A stretch of DNA of 64,000 nt from Desulfobacteraceae bacterium (GTDB taxonomy: Bacteria > Desulfobacterota > Desulfobacteria > Desulfobacterales > Desulfobacteraceae). The stretch spans positions 124,001 to 188,000 of the forward strand of contig JADGEQ010000001.1 in NCBI GenBank assembly GCA_016744295.1. Reading direction: 5' to 3'. Of the stretch, positions 18,580 through 27,522 are shown in pieces. Below the pieces are notes generated by a model. It had not been told where the DNA came from. It worked only from the letters and a program-made list of their open reading frames with translations, and ran no database searches. The position numbers and the translations under genes are program-made. The first letter of the stretch is position 1; each line of letters begins with the position of its first letter.

Positions 18580-18810
18580 GAAGAGCTCCTATACTATAAG
18601 AATTGACTATATATTTGATTTTGTAAAAATAAATTTAATAATGCAACTATAGTGCCATTATATAGAAAGCGTTCCCACTCCTTCTTTAATCAAGATTGCC
18701 GGGGCATTACCCCATACGAGAACGGTTTAAAACAAGTTGTAAAATTGAATAAGAGCGCTAACTTGCAACCCTAAGAAGCATTTGTGCAAACATGATGGCA
18801 TGCTTAGCTT

Positions 18811-18846
18811 AAAAACAAAAAAGGCCTTGTAAAAAACAAGGCCTTG
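18811..18846 (-). terminator. Rho-independent terminator of the first initiator tRNA gene
   Basis: On the minus strand AAGGCCTTGT and ACAAGGCCTT form a 10-bp stem closed by a T loop, followed by a T-rich tail. It starts 9 bases past the CCA end of the tRNA at 18855. Confidence 0.85.
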
Positions 18847-18854
18847 AATATTTT

Positions 18855-18931
<77 letters not shown>

Positions 18932-18942
18932 ACAACCAGGCG

Positions 18943-18971
18943 AATATAGGGCAAACGGCAGTACAAGTCAA
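18943..18971 (-). promoter_or_regulatory. Sigma-70 promoter of initiator tRNA copy 1
   Basis: On the minus strand TTGACT, 17 bp, TATATT, with the predicted start about 5 bases before the mature tRNA 5' end. The same arrangement precedes copy 2. Confidence 0.85.
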
Positions 18972-19040
18972 CACTTAAATTTAATCATGCATTTTTTATC
19001 TGCCTTTATGAATTTTATAGGCAAACCATTTACCAAAAGC

Positions 19041-19075
19041 AAAAAGGCTCTTGAAGAAAATCTCCAAGAGCCTTT
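19041..19075 (-). terminator. Rho-independent terminator of the second initiator tRNA gene
   Basis: Minus-strand stem AAAGGCTCTTG / CAAGAGCCTTT followed by T residues, 9 bases past the CCA end of the tRNA at 19084. It separates the two tRNA genes into independent transcription units. Its stem sequence differs from that of the first terminator. Confidence 0.85.
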
Positions 19076-19083
19076 AAATTTTT

Positions 19084-19160
<77 letters not shown>

Positions 19161-19171
19161 ACAACCAGGCA

Positions 19172-19200
19172 AATATAGGGCAAACCGGTTATCAAGTCAA
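19172..19200 (-). promoter_or_regulatory. Sigma-70 promoter of initiator tRNA copy 2
   Basis: On the minus strand TTGACT, 17 bp, TATATT. The spacer differs from copy 1 near the -35 side but is identical next to the -10. Confidence 0.85.
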
Positions 19201-19241
19201 GGGTTTTTTATAAAAAGTTCATTTCACAATCAATATACTCA

Positions 19242-20201
19242 TCATTGCGCCAATGCCTGTCTCAACTCCTGGATGGAGGTTGTTGCGGTTCCCACCTTGG
19301 CCACCACTATCCCGGCGGCGGCATTGGCAACCATGGCAGCATCATGGAAAGATGCACCCGTGGCCAACCCCAGACCCAACAGGGAGATAACCGTGTCTCC
19401 GGCACCGGAGACATCAAAAACCTGGCGGGCCTTTGAGGCAATCACATGGGGGGATCCTCCTTTTTCGAACAGGGCCATCCCGTCTTTTCCACAGGTGATG
19501 AGCAGCTTTTCAAGACCGGCCTGGTCCATGATCTTCTCTCCTGCCAGGAACAGATCATCCTGGGTTATGATATCCATATTCACAGAAAGAGAGGCTTCTT
19601 TTTTATTGGGTGTAAGCACTGAAACACCGGCATATTTCGAAAAATTAAGGGATTTGGGATCCGCAAGGGTCAAGACGCCACAGTCCTGGGCAAGACCCAC
19701 GGTTCTTGCCACAAGCTGCCTTGTCACAAGCCCTTTATCATAATCGGAGATAATGATCACATCCACATCATTCATTTTATTTTCAATGATGCCCATCAAT
19801 TTTTCCAGGGTGGCGGGTGTGATTTGTTTTTTTATTTCCTTATCAATCCTGAGCACCTGCTGGCTGGAAGCAATGACACGGGTTTTCCGGGTGGTGGGAC
19901 GATCCGGCTCACTGATGATACCGTCGGTTTCAACCCCCAGCTCTGCCAGCTTTTCAAAAATCATCTGGCCAGCCTTACCGGTTCCAGCCGTGCCAATGGC
20001 AAAAACACTTGATCCCATGGCCACCAGATTGTTGATAACATTTCCGGCACCCCCCAGGGTTTGGCTCTCCTTCTCAATGGCTACCACCGGGACCGGTGCT
20101 TCCGGGGAAATTCTGTCCACACTGCCCCAGAGGTACTCATCAATCATCAGATCCCCTATCACCAGGGCCCGGATTTGCTTAAACTTATCAATATTCAGCA
20201 T
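19242..20201 (-). CDS. rfaE1: D-glycero-beta-D-manno-heptose-7-phosphate kinase (RfaE domain I)
   Basis: Phosphorylates heptose 7-phosphate at C1 in ADP-heptose synthesis for the LPS inner core. The 319-residue PfkB/ribokinase-fold protein begins with VIGDLMIDEYLWGSVDRISPEAPVPV, which is diagnostic for the HldE/RfaE kinase domain, has LGGAGNV near residue 50, the substrate-side NKKE, and the catalytic DVSGAGDTV near 262. The second (adenylyltransferase) domain of E. coli HldE is absent, so the next step needs a separate RfaE2. Its start overlaps the thrH stop by one base, so it is transcribed behind hom-thrH, although the pathways are unrelated. Confidence 0.92.
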   Translation of the reverse strand: MLNIDKFKQIRALVIGDLMIDEYLWGSVDRISPEAPVPVVAIEKESQTLGGAGNVINNLVAMGSSVFAIGTAGTGKAGQMIFEKLAELGVETDGIISEPDRPTTRKTRVIASSQQVLRIDKEIKKQITPATLEKLMGIIENKMNDVDVIIISDYDKGLVTRQLVARTVGLAQDCGVLTLADPKSLNFSKYAGVSVLTPNKKEASLSVNMDIITQDDLFLAGEKIMDQAGLEKLLITCGKDGMALFEKGGSPHVIASKARQVFDVSGAGDTVISLLGLGLATGASFHDAAMVANAAAGIVVAKVGTATTSIQELRQALAQ

Positions 20202-20806
20202 TAGCTGTCCAATGCCGATGTGAGCATACTTTTGAGTTGATCATAATCATGGGCAACCGGAATATCAGGAAAATCGGTTGTGCAGGAGGGAGGCGGGCAA
20301 AAGAAAAAGCCCTGGTCTGCTCCCTGGATCATCCCGATATCATTGTATGAGTCCCCAAAGGCAATAACCTTGTAGTTCAGGTTCTTGAATGCCTTGACTG
20401 CCCGGGCTTTCTGATTATCAATCCTTAAATTATAGTCTAGAATATTCCCGGCCTTGTCAATGGTCAGATTGTGGCAAAGCAGCGCCGGAAACCCAAGCTT
20501 TACCATCAACGGTTTTGCAAACTCCTCAAAGGTGTCTGACAAAATTATAATCTGGGCCTGGTCCCGGATCCAGTCCAGCATTTGTTTTGCCCCCTCCAGG
20601 GGCTCCAGGGTGGATATTACCGCTTCTATATCTTGAATTTTAAGGTTATTTTTCTTTAAAATGGACAAACGCTTGGTCATCAGCACATCATAATCGCTAA
20701 TATCCCGGGTGGTGAGTTTCAATTCCTCTATTCCGGTTTTCAAGGCTACATTGATCCATATTTCAGGCAAAAACACCCCTTCCAGATCTGCTACAATTAT
20801 TTTCAT
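20201..20806 (-). CDS. thrH: ThrH, phosphoserine phosphatase / homoserine phosphotransferase
   Basis: HAD-superfamily enzyme of 201 residues. The first motif is DLEGVFLPEIW, with Glu two positions after the nucleophile Asp as in ThrH; later motifs are ILSDTFEEF (Ser/Thr motif II), the Lys region DNQKARAVKAF and AFGDSYNDIGM (motif IV). In Pseudomonas ThrH moves phosphate from phosphoserine to homoserine. Position directly behind homoserine dehydrogenase supports a role as the missing homoserine kinase. AGGAG lies before the ATG; 33 bp separate it from hom, and its stop overlaps rfaE1 by one base. Confidence 0.9.
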   Translation of the reverse strand: MKIIVADLEGVFLPEIWINVALKTGIEELKLTTRDISDYDVLMTKRLSILKKNNLKIQDIEAVISTLEPLEGAKQMLDWIRDQAQIIILSDTFEEFAKPLMVKLGFPALLCHNLTIDKAGNILDYNLRIDNQKARAVKAFKNLNYKVIAFGDSYNDIGMIQGADQGFFFCPPPSCTTDFPDIPVAHDYDQLKSMLTSALDS

Positions 20807-20839
20807 TATTTTACTCCTGGAGTTTATTTTCTTTTAAGA

Positions 20840-22147
20840 TCAGGCGTCTTCTTCAATTCGAATGACAATGGGGTCTCCCACCACAGAGTCTGTGGCAGAT
20901 ATCTTCCTTAATGCAGCCTGAACCCACGCTTCCTTTGCCATGTGGGTAATCATTACCACGGGCACTTTTCCGTTGCTTTGCCTGCCCTTCTGATGAACCG
21001 ACTTGATGCTGATATTGTTTTCCCCCAGAACACCCGAAATTCGCGACAACACACCGGGATGATCCTGGGCCTCAAATCGCAGATAATATCTTGTGTGCAG
21101 CTCATCCATGGGCAGGATCGGAATAATTTTAATATTATCTTCGGGATATCCCAGGATTGGCACCCTGCGCGATGTATTGGAAATAATGTTCCTGGCAATA
21201 TCGGCAATATCACTCAAAACCGCACTGGCAGTCGGCATCATACCGGCCCCATGGCCATAGAGCATGGTCTTACCCGTGGCATCTGCATCAATGGCAATGG
21301 CATTCATGGAATGATCCACATGGGACAAAGGATTGGCATTGGAAATCATGGTGGGATGCACCCGGGCCTCCACATAATTTTCATGAACCTTACCGATGGC
21401 AAGCAGCTTAATGGTATATCCAAAGGATTTTGCAAATTCTATGTCAACCGGCGTAATATTCCGGATACCCTCCACATGGATATCTTTTAAATTAATTTCC
21501 ATGCCGTGGGCCAGGGAATTTAGGATTGCCAGTTTATGGGCAGTGTCATGGCCATCCACATCCAGGGAGGGTTCTGCCTCGGCAAACCCCAATTTTTGAG
21601 CATCCTTCAGGGCATCTTCAAACAAAGACCCGTCCTGGGATATTTTGGTCAATATATAATTACAGGTGCCGTTTAAAATGGCGGACATGGACAAAATATT
21701 ATTGGCAACCAAAGATTCCCGCAGGGATTTGATAATGGGCATGCACCCGCCGCAACTGGCTTCAAAGGCAAGATCCACTTGATTTTTCCGGGCGGTTTTA
21801 ACCAACTCATTGCCATGGCCTGCCAGAAGGGCCTTATTAGCCGTTATCACATGCTTGCCCTGTTCAAGGGCCTTGAGGGTAAATTGTTTTGCAATGGTAT
21901 CTCCGCCAATAAGTTCCACAACGATGTCAATCTCCGGATCATTGATAATTTCCATGGCATCATTGACAAGAAGCGTATTTCCCAATTCAACGCCCCGGTC
22001 AGTGGCAGTATCAATATCAGCAATGGTTTTAAGGGTTAGAAAAGCCCCGGTCCTGGATTCCAGCAATTCTTTCTTTTGGGTGAGCAAGGATGCAACACCG
22101 GCTCCTACGACCCCATACCCTATGATTCCAATATTGATTGTCTTCAT
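20840..22147 (-). CDS. hom: Homoserine dehydrogenase with C-terminal ACT domain
   Basis: Reduces aspartate semialdehyde to homoserine for threonine and methionine. The 435-residue protein has the NAD(P) motif GIIGYGVVGAGVASLL at the N-terminus, the ELIGG and ANKALLA segments, catalytic-region EASCGGCMPII, GTCNYILT, EAEPSLDVDGHDTAHK and a C-terminal ACT domain (about 350-430) that normally senses threonine. Length is typical of the monofunctional enzyme. First gene of the minus-strand hom-thrH-rfaE1 unit; the 189-bp AT-rich region to divergent purM should hold both promoters. Aspartate kinase is encoded apart, at 28.3 kb. Confidence 0.95.
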   Translation of the reverse strand: MKTINIGIIGYGVVGAGVASLLTQKKELLESRTGAFLTLKTIADIDTATDRGVELGNTLLVNDAMEIINDPEIDIVVELIGGDTIAKQFTLKALEQGKHVITANKALLAGHGNELVKTARKNQVDLAFEASCGGCMPIIKSLRESLVANNILSMSAILNGTCNYILTKISQDGSLFEDALKDAQKLGFAEAEPSLDVDGHDTAHKLAILNSLAHGMEINLKDIHVEGIRNITPVDIEFAKSFGYTIKLLAIGKVHENYVEARVHPTMISNANPLSHVDHSMNAIAIDADATGKTMLYGHGAGMMPTASAVLSDIADIARNIISNTSRRVPILGYPEDNIKIIPILPMDELHTRYYLRFEAQDHPGVLSRISGVLGENNISIKSVHQKGRQSNGKVPVVMITHMAKEAWVQAALRKISATDSVVGDPIVIRIEEDA

Positions 22148-22336
22148 TAATCTAAATTCTCCAAAACATGTCTAATTTTAAATTTAAATTAGATACAATA
22201 TAAAGTTGTCCATGTCAAAAAGCTTTTGACTTTTGAGCCCAATCTGTTTATTATTGTGGGGTTTTATACAAAAAATAAATCTTAATGAATCTGAATAAAT
22301 CTTATTTAAAAAATGTGATTTCAAAGGTGATTTTAA

Positions 22337-23380
22337 ATGAACGATTCCATAACATATGCGGATTCCGGCGTGGATATAAAGAAAGCAGACCAGCTGGTTC
22401 AACGAATAAAAACAATTGCCAAATCAACACCCAGATCCGGTGTAATGGGTGAGATTGGCGGTTTTGGCGGCCTTTTTTCCTTAAATTTGGCCAACATTTC
22501 AAATCCTGTGCTGGTCAGCGCCACCGATGGTGTTGGCACCAAGCTGAAAATCGCATTTCAAATGGATAAACACGACACCATTGGCATCGACCTGGTGGCC
22601 ATGTGCGTGAACGATATCATTGTCCAGGGCGCAAAGCCTTTGTTTTTCCTGGATTATCTTGCCATGGGAGCCCTTGACAATTTGGTTGCAGAAAAGATTT
22701 TGCAAGGGATTGCAGCAGGGTGTAACCAGTCAGGATGCGCCCTGATCGGTGGTGAAACAGCTGAAATGCCCGACATGTACAATGGCGGAGAATATGATCT
22801 TGCAGGCTTTTCAGTCGGGCTTGTGGACAATGATAAAATCATTGACGGGTCCTATATCCGACCGGGCCATAAATTGATCGGCATTGCCTCCAGCGGTGTC
22901 CACTCCAATGGGTTTTCCCTGGTTCGGAAAATATTTTTTGACAAATGCAAATATGATGTCAACACCCATATACCCGAGTTTGGCACCACCCTGGGTGAAG
23001 AGCTCTTAAAACCCACCATCATCTATGTTTCCAGCATTTTAAGCCTGCTCCGGGACCTGCCAATCCACGGAATAGTTCATATCACCGGCGGTGGAATTGA
23101 TGAAAATATTATCCGGGTCATCCCGGATTCCTGCAAGGCAGTGGTCCATCAAAATGCCTGGGAAATCCCACCGGTATTCCAACTGATTCAAAAAGAGGGC
23201 GGCGTTTCAGATACTGAAATGCAAAGAACCTTTAACAACGGAATCGGTATGGTTTTAGTCGTACCTGAAAAATCAGCAGAAGAGGTGATGGACCGACTGG
23301 GAGCCATGGAAGAAAAGGCTTATCTCATCGGTGAAATCACCCCCAGAGAAAACAACGAAAAACAGACCCAATGGGTTTGA
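22337..23380 (+). CDS. purM: Phosphoribosylformylglycinamidine cyclo-ligase (AIR synthase)
   Basis: Closes FGAM to aminoimidazole ribonucleotide, step 5 of purine synthesis. The 347-residue protein shows the PurM signature set: YADSGVDI at the N-terminus, GGFGGLF, DGVGTKLKIA, the DLVAMCVNDI segment, the GGETAEMP loop and SSGVHSNGFSLVRK. Full length. It is followed after 14 bp by tsaD on the same strand, so the two probably share a transcript without functional link. Divergent from hom. Confidence 0.96.
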   Translation: MNDSITYADSGVDIKKADQLVQRIKTIAKSTPRSGVMGEIGGFGGLFSLNLANISNPVLVSATDGVGTKLKIAFQMDKHDTIGIDLVAMCVNDIIVQGAKPLFFLDYLAMGALDNLVAEKILQGIAAGCNQSGCALIGGETAEMPDMYNGGEYDLAGFSVGLVDNDKIIDGSYIRPGHKLIGIASSGVHSNGFSLVRKIFFDKCKYDVNTHIPEFGTTLGEELLKPTIIYVSSILSLLRDLPIHGIVHITGGGIDENIIRVIPDSCKAVVHQNAWEIPPVFQLIQKEGGVSDTEMQRTFNNGIGMVLVVPEKSAEEVMDRLGAMEEKAYLIGEITPRENNEKQTQWV

Positions 23381-23394
23381 TTGATTAAGCGTTT

Positions 23395-24393
23395 ATGATC
23401 ATTCTCGGGATTGAATCCTCCTGCGATGAAACCGCGGCAGCAGTGGTTCGTGACGGCACCCAAATTCTGTCCTCCATCATTGCCACCCAAATGGACACCC
23501 ACTGCAAATACGGGGGTGTTGTACCGGAACTGGCCTCCCGCATGCATGCCGAAGCCATTGTTCCCGTGGTGGATGAAGCCCTGGAGAAAGCTGGTATAAC
23601 CCTCCAGGATATTGACGGGGTTGCAGCCACCAGGGGGCCAGGTCTTATCGGTGCCCTTTTGGTGGGATTTTCATTTGCCAAGGCATTTGCCTGGGCCAGA
23701 AAACTCCCCCTTGCAGGCGTCAACCACCTTGAAGCCCATATTTATTCTCTGCTTTTACTGGACACCCCTCCTCGCTTTCCCTTCATCGCCCTGGTGGTAT
23801 CCGGGGGACATACCAATATTTACCATGTCACCTCCCCCCAAACCTTTGAGCTCATGGGCCAGACCCGGGATGATGCTGCTGGTGAGGCCTTTGACAAGGT
23901 TTCTAAAATGCTGGGTCTGGGATATCCCGGGGGGCCGATCATTGAAAGCCTGGCCAAACAAAAAGATCCGGACACCATTAAATTTCCCAGGAGCCTGCTG
24001 GAAAAAGAAAGTTTTGACTTCAGCTTCAGCGGATTAAAATCCTCGGTGGCCCGGTATATCCACGACCACAAAATCGAAAGCCAAGAAGACAAAGCCCAGA
24101 TTGCCGCCTCCTTCCAGGCAGCCGTCATTGATGTGCTCAGTTGGAAACTTATAACTGCAGCCCGGCATAAGGGATGTAAGCGCATCGGTATTTCAGGTGG
24201 TGTTTCAGCCAACCAAACATTTACCTTCCAATTGTCAAAAAGGGCTAAAAAAGAGGGGATTCGGGTTTTTGCCCCCCCTGTTGACCTCTGCGGGGACAAT
24301 GCCGCCATGATCGCTGCCAGGGGGTTTACTATGATCCAGGAATCTCATACCTGCAACTTAAATCATGATGTGTTTTCAAGAACCAGAATTTAA
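23395..24393 (+). CDS. tsaD: tRNA N6-threonylcarbamoyladenosine transferase
   Basis: Transfers threonylcarbamoyl from its AMP intermediate to A37 of ANN-decoding tRNAs, with TsaB and TsaE (not in window). The 332-residue ASKHA-fold protein has GIESSCDETAAAVV at the N-terminus, the metal-binding HLEAHIYS (His at about 111 and 115), VSGGHTNIY, DDAAGEAFDKVSKMLGLGYPGGP and the C-terminal GGVSANQ and CGDNAAMIA. Full length with a normal set of ligands. Only 14 bp from purM; convergent nagZ lies 22 bp beyond the stop. Confidence 0.96.
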   Translation: MIILGIESSCDETAAAVVRDGTQILSSIIATQMDTHCKYGGVVPELASRMHAEAIVPVVDEALEKAGITLQDIDGVAATRGPGLIGALLVGFSFAKAFAWARKLPLAGVNHLEAHIYSLLLLDTPPRFPFIALVVSGGHTNIYHVTSPQTFELMGQTRDDAAGEAFDKVSKMLGLGYPGGPIIESLAKQKDPDTIKFPRSLLEKESFDFSFSGLKSSVARYIHDHKIESQEDKAQIAASFQAAVIDVLSWKLITAARHKGCKRIGISGGVSANQTFTFQLSKRAKKEGIRVFAPPVDLCGDNAAMIAARGFTMIQESHTCNLNHDVFSRTRI

Positions 24394-24415
24394 GCTTCGG
24401 GATCAGATATTTTTT

Positions 24416-25405
24416 TCAGACAGCCAGATACTTTTTTTTGACCCTTAATATTCTTTCCATGGACTCTTCTCCCCGAGCAAATAATTGGCCATCCTCTGCC
24501 AGAAGACGTCGCATTTCTTCCCAGGCAATCCGGATATTGGGACCCTTGTGACAAATCAACACAAGGTCGATCCTTGATGCCATGATCTGGCGCACACAGG
24601 TTTTCATATCATGCTTGATGGCCTTCATATCCAGATCGTCTGTCAAAACCAATCCCCCATATCCCAATTTATCCCTTAAAAGTGTCCCGGCTATAAAAGG
24701 AGACAGACTTGCCTGCCAGGTATCATCCAATTGGGGGTAGGAAATATGGGAGAGCATTATCCCTGCAACATCTGCATCCCTGGCAGCCCCAAAGGGCAGC
24801 ATGTCCGTTTCCCGCAGGGTATCAAGATCTATGTTCAGTTTTGGCAAAAAATGATGGGAATCCTTTATGGTCCTGCCGATGCCGGGAAAATGCTTGGCCA
24901 CGGCCATGATTTTTTTCTCCTGCATACTTTGGATCACACAGGAACCAAGCCGGGAGACGGTTGCGGCATCTCCTTTAAAAACTCTTTTTTTCATGATGCT
25001 GTCCACCCCTTCCGGGGCAACATCCATCACAGGGGCCATGTTCATGTTGATACCTGCGCCGGACAACTCACGGGCTGTAATCGTTGCAAAACTTTTTGCA
25101 GCAGCCTTTGTAAGAATATGGGGATTGCCGGCAAACTCGGTAAAGGGGTGCTTCAATCTTGCCACCACCCCGCCCTCCTGGTCAACAGCAATAAAAAGGG
25201 GAGGCTGGCCAGCCGCTGCCGCACAGGCCTGGATATCTGAACAAAGCCGGCTTAGCTGATCCTTGGACTCAATATTGGGCCTAAACAAAATAACACCACC
25301 CGCCTTGATATCTTGGATGATAAATTCTAACTCCGGATTCAAGGCGGTACCGTCAAATCCCAACATAAGCCGCTGCCCTGCCATCTGATCAATAATAGTA
25401 TCCAT
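24416..25405 (-). CDS. nagZ: Beta-N-acetylhexosaminidase, glycoside hydrolase family 3 (NagZ-type)
   Basis: Cytoplasmic NagZ removes GlcNAc from anhydromuropeptides in cell-wall recycling. The 329-residue protein has no signal peptide, AVDQEGGVVARL near residue 75, the NagZ loop KHFPGIGRTIKDSHHFLP near 165 with the DSH acid/base dyad, and the nucleophile Asp in LVLTDDLDMKAI. KHFPGIG has Ile where most NagZ have His in KHFPGHG, but the functional Asp-His pair is kept. AGGTGA precedes the ATG. Convergent to tsaD; the 148 bp on its 5' side carry short GATAAGC-type repeats. Confidence 0.9.
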   Translation of the reverse strand: MDTIIDQMAGQRLMLGFDGTALNPELEFIIQDIKAGGVILFRPNIESKDQLSRLCSDIQACAAAAGQPPLFIAVDQEGGVVARLKHPFTEFAGNPHILTKAAAKSFATITARELSGAGINMNMAPVMDVAPEGVDSIMKKRVFKGDAATVSRLGSCVIQSMQEKKIMAVAKHFPGIGRTIKDSHHFLPKLNIDLDTLRETDMLPFGAARDADVAGIMLSHISYPQLDDTWQASLSPFIAGTLLRDKLGYGGLVLTDDLDMKAIKHDMKTCVRQIMASRIDLVLICHKGPNIRIAWEEMRRLLAEDGQLFARGEESMERILRVKKKYLAV

Positions 25406-25553
25406 TCAATTCACCTGTCAATTACGTCTGCCAATTGTGCCCGATTTTAATCGATTACTGCCTGTCAATTATAAATGGCCGACCAAACAAATGGCCGGCC
25501 AAATCAAAAGTTAACCAATAAAAATTTAACCCGATAAGCGATAAGCTGATAAG

Positions 25554-25910
25554 CTATTTACCCGGAAGGTTTGCCAGTGCCGCTTCCAATTTTTTGGTTA
25601 CCTCCTGGGACAAACTCCCGGCCTGCTCAAGACAGGAAGCGACCTCTGTCAACCCGCCCTCTCTGGCCTTTTCGGCCCAAGACAAAAAATTATCCTTGTG
25701 GCTGTCATTGTGACCAATCCAATGGGAAAACAGGGTATTAAGCTTTTGTTCCAGGGTCATTTCCTGGGCCTGGTCATGGGTATGCTCATGATCATGCGAA
25801 TGGCCGTGTGAATGGCCGTGGTCGTGTGAATGACCGTGGTCGTGTGAATGGCCGTGGTCGTGGTCGTGTGAATGACCGCCGGAATGGTCATGGGTGTGGT
25901 CGTGTGTCAT
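25554..25910 (-). CDS. Histidine-rich metal-binding protein
   Basis: 118 residues. The start at 25910 is set by a GGAG seven bases upstream and by an ATGA overlap with the stop of the preceding gene. Residues 1-48 are almost only His, Asp, Gly and Ser (HDHGHSHDHGHSH pattern), a classic nickel, cobalt or zinc buffer tract, encoded by degenerate 18-bp repeats. Residues about 50-118 form a separate helical domain with HWIGHNDSHKDNFLSWA and KAREGG, a pattern seen at the C-terminus of other His-rich proteins in this phylum. No signal peptide. Translational coupling to the cyclase-like gene is unusual. Metal identity unknown. Confidence 0.8.
   Translation of the reverse strand: MTHDHTHDHSGGHSHDHDHGHSHDHGHSHDHGHSHGHSHDHEHTHDQAQEMTLEQKLNTLFSHWIGHNDSHKDNFLSWAEKAREGGLTEVASCLEQAGSLSQEVTKKLEAALANLPGK
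25796..25880. repeat. 18-bp degenerate repeats encoding the His/Asp/Gly tract
   Basis: Units of GTCGTGTGAATGGCCGTG and one-base variants run head to tail inside the His-rich gene. Expansion or contraction would keep frame, changing only the number of metal-binding His. Confidence 0.8.
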
Positions 25911-27349
25911 AAAAGAACTCCATTCAGATATTGTTTCAGACCAATGAGTTCCGGTGTATAATGATAGACTGGACGCCATTGCCTGAATGCATTTATTTCA
26001 ATTCCATTATAAATAATGGACACGGGTCTATCAGCCGATACCACCACCACAATAATGCGGCTGTTATCGGCAGAAAATCTTAAAGCCGAATTGTATCTTG
26101 CCCCCCTGGCCATATTTTCCCAGGAAATCGTTTTTCCATCCAAAAGACATCCAAATCCATGGATATGGGCATTGGCCGTCAGATGAACGGCCCCGTCTAT
26201 ACGGAGCAGGGAACAGGCAAGGTCAACATTTTTGGATTCCAGAAGGCTTAGGGGAGGATCCAGCACATGGCCGGACAAGCGATTGGGGATATCATTCATA
26301 TCAATTACCAAGGTACATCCATGACGGGCATGGCCGGCCCTGTGGACCAGATGGGAAATCAGGGAAAAAAGCATGGAGGATGCCTTTGTATCCATATCTG
26401 AATCCAACAGCAATTCCTCCAGCTCCACCATTTTCGCCTCCCGGGTGGTCGAGTGAAAACTGCCGTCAAAAAAAGATGCTATTTTATCTTCCCCTGTTTT
26501 TAAAAATCCATAATCGCCTTTGAATTCAGCTGCAATGGCATAATCGGGCACCAAACCATCGGTGATCCCAATAATAGTATGACCATCTGACACCAGCTTT
26601 CTCTCTGATTTCTCAACCGCCAACAACAGTTTTCGGATATGTTTCACATTGGAAACAACAGGACGTTCATGTTTCTGTATTTTGGTCAAAAAATCTATGT
26701 GTTTGATTCTATCGGGATCCGTAAAAAACAGCATCCCCCTTGCCCATGCGCCCTCTTCCCTTGTTTTTGAAATGTTCAATATATCATTAAGAATGGGCGG
26801 AATTTGTATTTTGCTGTCAAAGCCCAGATGCTTGTCACGCACATCCACAATATGGTCTGCAATGGCCTGGAGGGAATAATTTTTCAAAACATAGTCTGAG
26901 GAATTGATGGGAGCATTCTTTGTGTTGTAATCGTGAACTAACAACGAGATCGCCTGCTCCAGCCACCGCTCAGTCGGTTGGATGGAGCACATATCCGGAT
27001 GGTGCTCGGTAAACCACATTTGATAAAAAAAATCGCTGGCGCTACCCCCATGGGAGATCAACCCGGACAACTCCAGGTCATTTTCCGGAAGCACACATCC
27101 CCTGGGCTGGATTGAAATTTTTTCTTTTATACGCTGCCGCCATTGACTGCCCGGGGCATAAAAAACATCATCAAGCTTTGATTCATGGCCCCTCAACAGG
27201 CCCATGGGATCAAAAATAGATATGGGATCATCCGGTGCAACCGCAAAAATCAAGGCAACCCTGGTGGGTCTGGAATATTTTGAAAGCCCTTCTGTCACGC
27301 CATTCAGAATGTTGGCAATGCATAATTTTTTATAGGAAGCATCATTCAT
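25907..27349 (-). CDS. Large protein with C-terminal diadenylate-cyclase (DisA_N/DAC)-like domain
   Basis: 480 residues from ATG 27349 (in-frame TTG 27364 possible; neither has a good ribosome site). Residues about 1-330 match nothing I recognise and may be a sensor region. From about 335 the sequence reads as a DAC domain: LLESKNVDLACSLLRIDGAVHLT with the DGA motif (metal Asp at about 385), GFGCLLDG, then GARYNSALRFSADN where active cyclases have GTRHRAA. The second signature (RHR) is therefore RYN, so catalysis may be altered or lost. DAC enzymes make cyclic di-AMP from two ATP. The stop overlaps the His-rich gene by four bases. Families of DAC proteins with varied N-terminal sensor regions are known; membership of one is inference. 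Confidence 0.75.
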   Translation of the reverse strand: MNDASYKKLCIANILNGVTEGLSKYSRPTRVALIFAVAPDDPISIFDPMGLLRGHESKLDDVFYAPGSQWRQRIKEKISIQPRGCVLPENDLELSGLISHGGSASDFFYQMWFTEHHPDMCSIQPTERWLEQAISLLVHDYNTKNAPINSSDYVLKNYSLQAIADHIVDVRDKHLGFDSKIQIPPILNDILNISKTREEGAWARGMLFFTDPDRIKHIDFLTKIQKHERPVVSNVKHIRKLLLAVEKSERKLVSDGHTIIGITDGLVPDYAIAAEFKGDYGFLKTGEDKIASFFDGSFHSTTREAKMVELEELLLDSDMDTKASSMLFSLISHLVHRAGHARHGCTLVIDMNDIPNRLSGHVLDPPLSLLESKNVDLACSLLRIDGAVHLTANAHIHGFGCLLDGKTISWENMARGARYNSALRFSADNSRIIVVVVSADRPVSIIYNGIEINAFRQWRPVYHYTPELIGLKQYLNGVLL

Positions 27350-27393
27350 TATTCTATTAACCAATCATGTTTGTTAATTCATGGTATGGTGAT

Positions 27394-27429
27394 ACCCTTG
27401 TTCCACGCACTTTGGCAAGGGTTTTTTTA
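27394..27429 (+). terminator. Terminator-like hairpin in a divergent promoter region
   Basis: ACCCTTG and CAAGGGT form a 7-bp stem followed by seven T on the plus strand. It lies between the divergent cyclase-like gene and the SH3 gene, about 95 bp before the latter, where a terminator is not expected; it could act as an attenuator or stop antisense transcripts. Confidence 0.5.
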
Positions 27430-27522
27430 TGAATTTAATTTGTGTAAGTATTGTAAAATAGCACGAGGATTGCTATTGAAATAAAAAAATATGAAAAACA
27501 ATTTAATGAGGTATTATAAAAT

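Noticed and set aside
25796..25880. Repeat array as a CRISPR
   Set aside because: Units are 18 bp, contiguous, without spacers, and translate in frame to the His/Asp tract.
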